Positions 33,909-42,263 of a DNA stretch of 64,000 nucleotides are shown here, in pieces. The notes under the pieces were generated by a model, which saw only the letters and a list, made by a program, of their open reading frames with translations, was not told where the DNA came from and did no database searches. Made by a program: the position numbers and the translations under genes. Where the stretch lies: the NCBI GenBank assembly GCA_044224515.1, contig JBGAKH010000010.1, positions 118,096 through 182,095 of the forward strand, read 5' to 3'. This stretch comes from JBBATK01 sp044224515 (GTDB lineage Bacteria > Bacteroidota > Ignavibacteria > Kapaibacteriales > NICIL-2). Within the stretch, counting starts at the first letter, position 1; each line of letters starts with the position of its first letter.

Positions 33909-35684
33909 CTATGCGATTTCAAAGTCCACGCGTTCTACCTCGTACTCCGGCTTAAGTTTGATTGCCCATTCAAGCATGGTCTTGGCTTCAACCACCGCTC
34001 CAATACCACGGAAGCACCGAGCAGCTCCCATGCATGCTTCAGGATTCTCCGGATTTTGCTCCAGAGCCCGAGTGTACAGTTCGCGTGCCTCCTCAATGGC
34101 ACCCGTCGCGAAGAGGGCTCGCGCGCTATCGCAGAGTAAAGCATCGAGTTGTAGATTCATCATTGTTTTAAACTTGAAGGTCTTCCAACCATTCATCAAA
34201 TCGGTCAGAACCTCAAGGGCTTCAATCCATTCGCCGCGCATCGCATGATACACAGACTGAATGTACAGCGTGTCGGGATTGTTTGCTTCGAAGCTGCGTG
34301 CTTTAACGATGTACTCCATACAGAGCTCGGTTTCTTCTTCGAGCAGGGCGTAACTCGCCATACGATGCAGCGCCAACATTTGGTATTTCAGTGGGAGTGC
34401 ACGTGTAAGGAAACATGCATGATAACACTCAATAGCTTCATCCAGACGACCTCGCTCGTTGAACCATTCGGCACGTCCGAAGAGGACCATGACGTCATCG
34501 GTATCCGCTAGTTGTTCTTGCGCGGAGTGTGCGGTTGTCGTACCAAGCATGGTGTCAAGACGCGACAAAATCCTCATTGTTGCTTTGTTCCAGGTCCATT
34601 GCGTGCGCGCACGAAGTGCCGCACGAATACCTTTATCAATGCGTTGCTGCGGTTGAGAGTACACTTCTTGCAAGAGCTCAACAAGAGCATCGCCGTTGGG
34701 CTTGAGCATGTATCCCGGACCTGTCAATTCGTGTCCGTCGATGGTATCGCCAATCCCTTCCTGCGTAGTCGGAATAAACCAACCAACTGTCTCGTCGACA
34801 AAGTCTTCGGTTGCACCACCTTTGCTCACCATAACGGGAATTCCGCAGGCCATCGCTTCGATGGTAGGCATCGAGAATCCTTCACCTCTGTAGGGCGACA
34901 CTAAGACATCGCATGCACGATACAGCTCAGCAATTTGCTCTTCGGAAATCGCACTTTTCGAGTAGAGGATTTCAGGGGCATTGGGGTTTTGTCGGATCTG
35001 ATTGATAATCTCTTCAGCATTGCGTCCACGATAGTAGGTACTGCCTCCGATATCCTTGATCACAAGGCAGACATCATCTTTGGAACTAAAGGCGCGGACA
35101 TACGCATCAAGTAAGACGTCGATGCCTTTACGGTAGATCGTGCCACCCACGTACAAAAATTTGAAGCTCTTTTGGGTTGGCAGAGCCGGGACTTCGCCTT
35201 TGGGACTAAATATTCTTGGGTCTACTCCATTGGGGATGACCTGCACTTTATCCGGATCTAAACCGGAATTAATGAAGGCATTGCGCGAAAAATTCGATGG
35301 AGTCCAAATCTCATCGGCCTCTTTGAAGAACTCAAAGAAGTCTTTACGCAGCGTCGTAAACTCCCACGGCTGCTTGATGATCCACTTGGCGCCCTTCGGT
35401 TTGTCCTTCTTCGGCGGCCACTGATGACGTACCCACACGGTAGGAAGCTGCGGCAGCTTGCGATCGCCGGAACGCACGTCGTGATTCCATAGTTTTTCAA
35501 ACTTGGCGTTGCCTTCATGCGTGAACTGATCTGCCTCAAAGGGCACAATTTCAACGTTTGCTACCCCGCTATCAATCAAATTGGAGCAGTGTTCGCGATT
35601 GATCAGTGCCAGTGAGGACGTGACAAATTGGGATCCTTCCCAAATCACGTTAAGCTGATGTCCGCGCTTGTCTTGAGCATCCAT
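33909..35684 (-). CDS. Group 1 (GT4) glycosyltransferase with C-terminal TPR domain
   Basis: The 591-residue protein has two parts. The first 375 residues form a GT-B glycosyltransferase: VIPNGVDPRIFSP, FLYVGGTIYRKGIDVLLDAY, and the nucleotide-sugar motif GEGFSMPTIEAMACGIPV with the E-x7-E pair. The last 200 residues are TPR-like helical repeats (EWFNERGRLDEAIECYH, ALEQNPENPEACMGAARCF). Fusions of GT4 with TPR occur in enzymes that modify proteins or bind protein partners, so glycosylation of a surface or flagellar protein is a reasonable guess. No signal peptide or membrane helix is seen. The gene is convergent with the fucosyltransferase-like gene. Confidence 0.85.
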   Translation of the reverse strand: MDAQDKRGHQLNVIWEGSQFVTSSLALINREHCSNLIDSGVANVEIVPFEADQFTHEGNAKFEKLWNHDVRSGDRKLPQLPTVWVRHQWPPKKDKPKGAKWIIKQPWEFTTLRKDFFEFFKEADEIWTPSNFSRNAFINSGLDPDKVQVIPNGVDPRIFSPKGEVPALPTQKSFKFLYVGGTIYRKGIDVLLDAYVRAFSSKDDVCLVIKDIGGSTYYRGRNAEEIINQIRQNPNAPEILYSKSAISEEQIAELYRACDVLVSPYRGEGFSMPTIEAMACGIPVMVSKGGATEDFVDETVGWFIPTTQEGIGDTIDGHELTGPGYMLKPNGDALVELLQEVYSQPQQRIDKGIRAALRARTQWTWNKATMRILSRLDTMLGTTTAHSAQEQLADTDDVMVLFGRAEWFNERGRLDEAIECYHACFLTRALPLKYQMLALHRMASYALLEEETELCMEYIVKARSFEANNPDTLYIQSVYHAMRGEWIEALEVLTDLMNGWKTFKFKTMMNLQLDALLCDSARALFATGAIEEARELYTRALEQNPENPEACMGAARCFRGIGAVVEAKTMLEWAIKLKPEYEVERVDFEIA

Positions 35685-36143
35685 GGTTGTTCACCATCAG
35701 TGGAAGAAGTACGACTTGTAGGACATCGTACAAGCCGCGTGCCAAATGCCCAATGCCAAGCTAAAGCACCCCCCTCGATCGACTCAGCGTATGGATGAGT
35801 ATCGGGCTGCGTCTCTTGCTATGATCCAACGACTCACGGAACGATCAAAACATGGGGTATGTCGCCTATTAGCCCTCTCGGGCTATCTTTAACCATGAAA
35901 CTATTTGGGAATTTCTCGGTCGATCTCCTTTGAATCTCTCGTCATTCAATCGTTAGCATGGTCTATGGGATTACCCTGCATCAAACACAAAGTCAAAATC
36001 CAATAGTCCATACCCAACACCTCGTTGTCCGTCTTTCGCTATCTCCGGAATGGTTTTTGACGGACAGACGGTTGAATCTCCGCTCCATAGTCATGGGCTA
36101 TGTCCATCACATCGTAGTAATATATTCTTGTTCTGAGTCTTTT
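35685..36143. other. Divergent promoter region with weak hairpin
   Basis: The region lies between the GT4 gene and the Asp-box gene. A 6-bp hairpin TAGCCC/GGGCTA at 35870-35885 followed by TCTTT is the only structure seen. The next frame is open back to 35958 but its signal peptide starts at 36144. Confidence 0.4.
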
Positions 36144-38390
36144 ATGAATCACGCGATCACTGTTATAGTTGCTGCACTTCTCGTTCTTCAATGCTGCGTT
36201 GGACCCGCCGAGCTTCATGCGCAAACGTTTCAATACAGCAGCCTGCCCGCGGGTACGGTCTCGGCCATCATGAACGACAAAGTTGGCAATATCTATCTGG
36301 GTTGTGGAACAGGGGTCTTTCGTTCAACGGACAAAGGAGCTACCTGGAGTCGTTACTCTCTTTCAAACACGTATCAATCGCTGTTCACGAGTTCGATGTG
36401 TCGCTACCGCGATTCACTTCTTGCAACGGCTTCTCTTAGTTCCGGCGTTCGAGTGATGGAGGGTGGTGCCTGGCATGAACGCAACGCAGGTCTGCCCTCA
36501 AGTTCCGGCAACCTCCCTAGCATACGGAGTATTGTATATGATTCCTCAGGAAACCTGTTGGTAGCCGCTTGTAAAACAGTTTTTGTGAAGGGTGGTATAT
36601 ATATCTGTAAGGACACAACGTGGACAGAGCTTGAGAGTGGTCTTGACACGTTGAACGTTTTGAGCTTGGTTGTCAGTCCGTCGGGCACGGTCTATTGTGG
36701 TACTCAAGGCAAAGGTGTCTATTACCTGAGCAACAACCTTTGGCATCCGCTCAGTCAAGGTTTAAACAGTCTACACATCAATACACTAGCGTGCAGCAAA
36801 AATGGGAAGCTCTATGCCGGTACGGACGCAGGTTGCTCATACTTGGAACATGGTGCAACTACTTGGTCCAACACAAGTTTGGATACGCAGACACATCTTC
36901 CTGTGTTATCACTTTCCATCTCTGCCAATGACCCTAATCGTCTGTTGGCATCCCTTGGCAATAGCAAAGAGCATGTAGGAACACTGTTTGCCAAAGTATA
37001 TGTGAGTACGAACGGTGGATTGAGTTGGTCTGAGACTATGAGAGAACAGAAGACGCTGAGCGCACAAGCCGCTTTCATCGATGCGGATGACAGATACTAT
37101 ATCGGTGCGCAAGCAGTGTTCTGCTCTAGCAACTTAGGACAAGACTGGACCGAGTCTCGCAGTGGTTTTCGCGATATACTCAGTACCGGGTCCGGACTTG
37201 TGATGAACTCAAAAGGGATATTGTTCCTGGCAACGTCGAACGGTGTCTTTCGTTCTAAAGACAAAGCCCACACATGGGAAATGGCTAATGATGGACTAAC
37301 TCGTCCTCAAATCAGTATGTTGTTCTGCGACTCTCGCGACAACCTCTACGCCGGTGCCTACAGTGGAAAGATCGGCAGCACGCTCGCGTCACGCATGTTC
37401 CGTTCAACGAATAACGGCGATTCATGGGATAGTCTTCATATCTCACCTGACGATCAGTACTGTCAGATGGCTGAGGGTCCCAAAGGAACCTTGTACTGCT
37501 CTCATGGTTTCAGTACCAAACCGGGACTGTCGGAGTATTCTCCTTCATCCCTTGCAAAATCCACAGACTTCGGAGTGACTTGGCATGACTTGGAAGTCAC
37601 GGCCGGCATGGGATACGGAGTTGCCGTGAACAAGCGTGGACACATCTTTCACGGTGGCGAAACAAATGGTCCCTACCTGTCAACCGATGGTGGTATCACA
37701 TGGCAAAAGGACATGCCCATCGAGAACTCCGGCAACATCGTTTGCACAATTTCACCCTACGATGAAGTCTTCACCTACTCATACGGTCCCAATTGTATTT
37801 GGTATTCTGATTCGGCGTCTAACGGTCACCCTTTTATCAATCTTAGTTCACCAAGCTTTCCACTCTACAAGGTTCCGACCTGTTTTGCCTGGGCTAAGAA
37901 CAACCGTTTGTATGTTGGCACGCGAGCCAATGGAGCCGCGTCCGGTATCTTCTACACCGATTATCCGATCACAAAGGAATCAACTTTCAGTCCCGTACCG
38001 AACTTTCCAAGCTCGCCTTTTGTAATGCTGTGGGATCTCGATGGACACTTGTGGCTTCAAGGTCCAAACTTCGTAGCCGTGAGCGACTCTATCCTTGGAT
38101 ATCCTCGTAACTCCACTCAGATCAGTGGATCTGAGGTCAGCTCATCCACTGCCTTCAGAGTTCAACCGAATCCGGCTCAGGACTACCTTCATCCGGTCTT
38201 CCCCTCCACAACATCTCAGGATCTTGAAGCTTCTGCTTCTTTGCTGCAGATCAGAAATGTACTTGGTGTCGTTGTTGGCTCCTATACTCCACAATCCTCC
38301 GTAGACACCTCGATAGACATTAGGTTTCTGTCACCGGGAGTCTATTTCCTATGTACAGAGAATGGCTGCGCGCCTTTTGTAAAGCTCTAA
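36144..38390 (+). CDS. T9SS-secreted Asp-box (BNR/sortilin-like) beta-propeller protein
   Basis: The 748-residue protein has a signal peptide (ITVIVAALLVLQCCVGPAELHAQ). The propeller bears repeated Asp-box motifs S-x-D-x-G-x-x-W: RSTDKGATW, VSTNGGLSW, KSTDFGVTW and LSTDGGITW, each next to NIYLGCGTGVFRS-like blades. The C-terminal 75 residues form a T9SS sorting domain (VQPNPAQDYLHPVF, IRNVLGVVVGSY, LSPGVYFLCTENG, final FVKL). Proteins of this type bind or cleave glycans or photosystem/metal partners; no catalytic residues can be assigned here. ATG 36144 is chosen because the signal peptide begins there. It converges on guaA. Confidence 0.88.
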   Translation: MNHAITVIVAALLVLQCCVGPAELHAQTFQYSSLPAGTVSAIMNDKVGNIYLGCGTGVFRSTDKGATWSRYSLSNTYQSLFTSSMCRYRDSLLATASLSSGVRVMEGGAWHERNAGLPSSSGNLPSIRSIVYDSSGNLLVAACKTVFVKGGIYICKDTTWTELESGLDTLNVLSLVVSPSGTVYCGTQGKGVYYLSNNLWHPLSQGLNSLHINTLACSKNGKLYAGTDAGCSYLEHGATTWSNTSLDTQTHLPVLSLSISANDPNRLLASLGNSKEHVGTLFAKVYVSTNGGLSWSETMREQKTLSAQAAFIDADDRYYIGAQAVFCSSNLGQDWTESRSGFRDILSTGSGLVMNSKGILFLATSNGVFRSKDKAHTWEMANDGLTRPQISMLFCDSRDNLYAGAYSGKIGSTLASRMFRSTNNGDSWDSLHISPDDQYCQMAEGPKGTLYCSHGFSTKPGLSEYSPSSLAKSTDFGVTWHDLEVTAGMGYGVAVNKRGHIFHGGETNGPYLSTDGGITWQKDMPIENSGNIVCTISPYDEVFTYSYGPNCIWYSDSASNGHPFINLSSPSFPLYKVPTCFAWAKNNRLYVGTRANGAASGIFYTDYPITKESTFSPVPNFPSSPFVMLWDLDGHLWLQGPNFVAVSDSILGYPRNSTQISGSEVSSSTAFRVQPNPAQDYLHPVFPSTTSQDLEASASLLQIRNVLGVVVGSYTPQSSVDTSIDIRFLSPGVYFLCTENGCAPFVKL

Positions 38391-38475
38391 AGCTTGCTCA
38401 CAACATCGCACAACAAGAACCGGACATGGTTGGGCAGTGCGGTACTTTGAACGCCACGCTCTGCAATCAACACCA

Positions 38476-40017
38476 CTATTCCCATTCGATAGTTGCCGGC
38501 GGTTTTGAGCTGATGTCGTATACGACGCGGTTGATTCCGCGCACTTCATTGATGATGCGGTTTGAGATATGAGCCAGTACGTCATAGGGCATGTGATACC
38601 AGTCTGCAGTCATGCCATCCGTACTTGTTACAGCTCGGAGGGCTACGACATTCTCGTAGGTACGCTCGTCACCCATCACACCAACGCTTTGAATCGGCAG
38701 GATGACGGCGAAGGCTTGCCAAATTTCATTGTAAAGTCCGGCATTACGGATTTCTTCCAAATAGATTTCATCGGCTCGACGCAGGAGATCAAGAAGTTGA
38801 GGTGTAAGTGCCCCAAGAACACGAATGGCCAATCCCGGTCCTGGGAAGGGATGTCGATCAATAAACCAATCTGGAATTCCAAGCTCACGTCCAACAGCCC
38901 GAACCTCATCCTTAAACAGCTCGCGGAAAGGCTCTATGAGTTTGAGCTGCATGTCTTCCGGTAGTCCACCAACATTGTGGTGTGTTTTGATGGTTTGTGA
39001 AGGACCCTTCACGCTAACAGACTCAATAACATCCGGATAGAGCGTGCCCTGCACCAACCACTTTGCGTCGTTGAATTTTCGAGCTTCCGGTTCAAAGAGC
39101 TCGATAAAGGTGTTGCCAATGATCTTGCGTTTCTTCTCCGGATCTTGAACATTTTCCAAGCGCGACAAAAAAGTTTCGGAGGCATGAAGAACGTCGATAC
39201 TCATACTGAAGTGTTCTCGAAACAGCTTCTCAATGGTCGCACTCTCGTTCATACGCATGAGTCCACTGTCCACATGAATGCAATGGAGCCGGTCACCAAT
39301 AGCTTTGTGCAACAGCACTGCGGCTACAGTCGAATCTACACCACCGGATAGTGCACAGATAACACTGTCTTTTCCTACTCTCTCGCGAATCTCTTGGATC
39401 TCACGCTCAATAAAGCTTCCGGCATTCCAATCTGTTGAACAACCACAAATGGCAACCACGAAGTTGCGCAGGATGTTTTTGCCTTCCGTGCTATGGTACA
39501 CTTCAGGATGGAATTGAATGCCCCAGCATCGGCGCGCCGAATTGCGGATAGCACAGATTGGCGCGTTCTCGGTTGTTGCAATGACCTCAAAGCCTTCCGG
39601 GAGCTTCGTCAGTGAATCTCCATGACTCATCCATACCTGCGATTGCTCCGGAACCTGTGCAAAGAGATCCGCGTGGTCCTGAATGTGCAGATGGGCACGA
39701 CCAAATTCTCTCTTGGCTGAGCGGTTGACGTCTCCGCCAAACTGGTACGCCATCAGCTGCAAGCCATAACAAATACCCAAGACCGGTACGCCGAGCTCAA
39801 ACACCTCTTTTGATGAGTGAGGCGCTCCGTCGGCATACACACTCGAGGGTCCGCCGGAAAGGATAATGCCCCGGGGCTGCAACTCGCGCAGCTTCTCGAT
39901 TGGCGTGTGAAAGGGATGTATTTCAGCGTAGACCCCCACTTCACGCACTTTACGCGCAATGAGTTGTGTGAACTGTGATCCAAAATCAAGAATGATAATG
40001 CGAGATGCGTGTGTCAT
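38476..40017 (-). CDS. guaA: GMP synthase (glutamine-hydrolysing)
   Basis: The 513-residue enzyme converts XMP to GMP using glutamine and ATP. The N-terminal class I glutamine amidotransferase has nucleophile Cys83 (GICYGLQ) and His170/Glu172 (FHPEVYHS). The ATP-pyrophosphatase P-loop SGGVDST is at 224-230, and the C-terminal dimerisation domain ends in PPATIEWE, as is standard. Length is normal. ATG 40017 is chosen because family similarity (IIILDFGSQ) begins 6 residues later; the open frame to 40146 gives an unrelated Cys/Ser-rich extension. No purine riboswitch was recognised upstream. An unusual phased repeat array lies about 230-300 bases upstream. Confidence 0.97.
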   Translation of the reverse strand: MTHASRIIILDFGSQFTQLIARKVREVGVYAEIHPFHTPIEKLRELQPRGIILSGGPSSVYADGAPHSSKEVFELGVPVLGICYGLQLMAYQFGGDVNRSAKREFGRAHLHIQDHADLFAQVPEQSQVWMSHGDSLTKLPEGFEVIATTENAPICAIRNSARRCWGIQFHPEVYHSTEGKNILRNFVVAICGCSTDWNAGSFIEREIQEIRERVGKDSVICALSGGVDSTVAAVLLHKAIGDRLHCIHVDSGLMRMNESATIEKLFREHFSMSIDVLHASETFLSRLENVQDPEKKRKIIGNTFIELFEPEARKFNDAKWLVQGTLYPDVIESVSVKGPSQTIKTHHNVGGLPEDMQLKLIEPFRELFKDEVRAVGRELGIPDWFIDRHPFPGPGLAIRVLGALTPQLLDLLRRADEIYLEEIRNAGLYNEIWQAFAVILPIQSVGVMGDERTYENVVALRAVTSTDGMTADWYHMPYDVLAHISNRIINEVRGINRVVYDISSKPPATIEWE

Positions 40018-40248
40018 GTCGTGCAAGCTGAATGTGAGCGCTCCGGGAAGGCTCCTGGAGCAGGATGAAGGCCAGGAAGACCACAAAAATACGAAGCAAA
40101 AACGAGTAGCACATCCGCACTCTCGCGACAGAATGGGACACATCAACGAAGTGCTTGGGACTCTTCCGCTTTCGACCTTAGCCTCGGCTCCATGGTCTCC
40201 TGAACGAGAGGCTCATCTTGCGAAGTCCAAACAAAACACGCGTACACA

Positions 40249-40311
40249 CCACTACACAAGTAGCAAAACGGTTCCGCTCAACCACTACAACACCACTACA
40301 AAACCACTACA
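40249..40311. repeat. Phased CCACTACA array, 11-bp period
   Basis: CCACTACA occurs at 40249, 40282, 40293 and 40304. The last three are exactly 11 bases apart and the first is 33 bases (three periods) before them. A second pair, GCACTACA, is at 40560 and 40571, again 11 bases apart. One helical turn of spacing suggests a row of protein-binding sites on one face of the DNA, or a degenerate tandem 11-mer. Confidence 0.65.
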
Positions 40312-40507
40312 CTGGACAATGCGCCCCATGTACCGGTTGATCACAAATCCGAGGATCCGGGTGACAACTCCCTCACCAGGATCTTCAGCCTAAGGAGGAC
40401 TAAAACTCGAGTAGATGGCCCAAGAACGCAAAAAATCAAGCTTATTTTTAGTTGTTGCTGAGATACAACTGTAATAACTACGCTTACACTCAAGTGGTCT
40501 TTTCTGT

Positions 40508-40532
40508 ATGCGGACAGCGTAGCTGTCCGCAT
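40508..40532. other. Perfect 11-bp hairpin
   Basis: ATGCGGACAGC (40508-40518), loop GTA, GCTGTCCGCAT (40522-40532). No T tract. It lies midway between the two parts of the CACTACA array, in the divergent region. Confidence 0.65.
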
Positions 40533-40999
40533 GAACAAAGAAATCCGGCGAAGAACAGAGCACTACAAAAGCACTACACGTCTTTTCAGTACAACACCAC
40601 AAGCCTAGCTTCGCATCCGATCGAAGTACAATGAATACTTGCAGGCCGTGCAGCGCAGTTGACACAGACGCTGCACTTCAGGTCACGATGCCGGAGCGAC
40701 GCTGCATCAAGACCATCAAGCATGAGCAACTTCTCGGTTGTGAGACAGGAAGTCTCGGATCGAATCAACATTCGTGTGCGCTTCTTCGTACGCTGCCGGG
40801 TATAGGATAGGGCATTGAATGGTATAGCAAGACACTGCCCTTGTCTAGCGACGGCGCTTGTTTCGATAACTCCGCTCAGGCTCTACACGTTGGCGCATGA
40901 GCAACGCGCTATACGAGTGCTCATGACGGCATGCACATAAAGAACTGCGATCGTGATCGCACAGGCTACTACGTACACTTTCATTCATCAATAACAACT

Positions 41000-42202
41000 A
41001 TGAAGACATTCGCAGCATTGTGTCTCTGCCTTCTTGCAGTGATACCATTTCGTTCATCGGCACAATCGCCGATTGTATTTGACAGCAGTGCTCACCGTGT
41101 ACATGCAAACACTGTTGGAGTATACTCATTTTCACTCCCAAGCTATAGCTTCAACGGTGCGGCGGACTTTAGGCTCGATATCTCGAAACTCATTTCAATT
41201 GCGAGTGACGATCAACCGACATTCTACAATTCCTTTCTTGAGGGTAATGACTCTCGACTACCTAACTCGATCTACTATCCCAATAGCTTCAACTATATCA
41301 CGCCTACACAAGGCTACTACGCTGATTCGTACATGAAACAGAGTGCGACAGGATTCCATGAATATGCACTGAACAAAACATCTGATGACAGGGCGTCCTT
41401 AGCAGACATGACGGGTAACACTGCGGACTCACTCATCATTCCTGCCCAAATCATCATGTATAGTTCCCCTCGTACAATAATCCCCTATCCTTCAAGCATG
41501 AGTTCGGCTTGGAAAAGTTCGTATCGCGTCGTGGCGAACGCTCGAGTCAGCATAGCAGCAGCAGGACTCAAGGATGCTGAATTGCAGATCGTAAACAACT
41601 GGACATTTCGCGACACCATTATCGCATGGGGAAACGTTGTCGTGCCGATAAAGGGTGGTGCGGTGAGCAAGCCCTATCCCGTACTTGTGAGCAAGCGATG
41701 GTCTACGCGCATCGACTCCATGTACTTAAACGGACAACCTGCTCCCGCTGTGCTCATGAATGGATTTGGAGCAACGAACGGCTCTACAACGCACTCTTAC
41801 CGTTGCATAAGCTACCGACTCGATGAGCCGAACTACATCTTCAATCTTTCCTATGGAAGTGATGCGAGCTACTCGAAGAATCCGACCTTAAGCATTTCGG
41901 ATCTGGTGGAAGCGGCAAGCCCTGTTGCACCGGAGTTGCAGGCAAGCCGCAGCTCTGCGTATCCGAGCCCTGCCGATCAGAGCGTCACACTCTGCTTTGA
42001 GAAATCAAATGAAGCTCCCTGGAGTATTGAGGTGCTCTCCACGCTTGGAAGCACGCTAAGAACGCACATGCTCTCGGCCGGAGCTGGGGAGATACAGCTT
42101 CCGCTTTCTTTGATCGACCTCCCGTCGGGAGTGTATACGGTGTTCGTACGCGATGAACACGATCGCGTAGCGGTTCGACAAAGTGTTGTCGTCCGTCATT
42201 AA
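41000..42202 (+). CDS. T9SS-secreted protein of unknown function
   Basis: The 400-residue protein has a signal peptide (MKTFAALCLCLLAVIPFRSSAQ), a Tyr/Ser/Asn-rich beta domain of about 290 residues with no recognised family, and a C-terminal T9SS sorting domain (YPSPADQSVTLCFE, VLSTLGSTLRTHML, LPSGVYTVFVRDE, final VVVRH). It is likely a surface-attached or released protein. ATG 41000 is chosen because the signal peptide begins there; the frame is open from 40931. It ends just before a shared terminator hairpin. Confidence 0.85.
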   Translation: MKTFAALCLCLLAVIPFRSSAQSPIVFDSSAHRVHANTVGVYSFSLPSYSFNGAADFRLDISKLISIASDDQPTFYNSFLEGNDSRLPNSIYYPNSFNYITPTQGYYADSYMKQSATGFHEYALNKTSDDRASLADMTGNTADSLIIPAQIIMYSSPRTIIPYPSSMSSAWKSSYRVVANARVSIAAAGLKDAELQIVNNWTFRDTIIAWGNVVVPIKGGAVSKPYPVLVSKRWSTRIDSMYLNGQPAPAVLMNGFGATNGSTTHSYRCISYRLDEPNYIFNLSYGSDASYSKNPTLSISDLVEAASPVAPELQASRSSAYPSPADQSVTLCFEKSNEAPWSIEVLSTLGSTLRTHMLSAGAGEIQLPLSLIDLPSGVYTVFVRDEHDRVAVRQSVVVRH

Positions 42203-42230
42203 CATCATTAACTAGAGAAGCATGTGCTTG

Positions 42231-42263
42231 GAGGGAAGGTATCGTCGCTACCTTCCCTCATTT
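42231..42263. terminator. Bidirectional intrinsic terminator
   Basis: Perfect 11-bp stem GAGGGAAGGTA (42231-42241) / TACCTTCCCTC (42249-42259), loop TCGTCGC, followed by ATTTTG. It lies 28 bases after the plus-strand T9SS gene and overlaps the stop codon of the minus-strand regulator (42248). Confidence 0.8.

Larger units (their letters stand above)
40018..40999. other. Divergent, gene-free region with phased repeats and a hairpin
   Basis: No gene is supported in these 980 bases. They hold the CACTACA array (40249-40311 and 40560-40578) and an 11-bp hairpin at 40508-40532. The promoters of guaA (left) and of the T9SS gene (right) must lie here. Confidence 0.5.

Noticed and set aside
40018..40250. 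Purine riboswitch upstream of guaA
   Set aside because: The conserved loop and junction sequences of purine or PRPP riboswitches were not found in the minus-strand leader.
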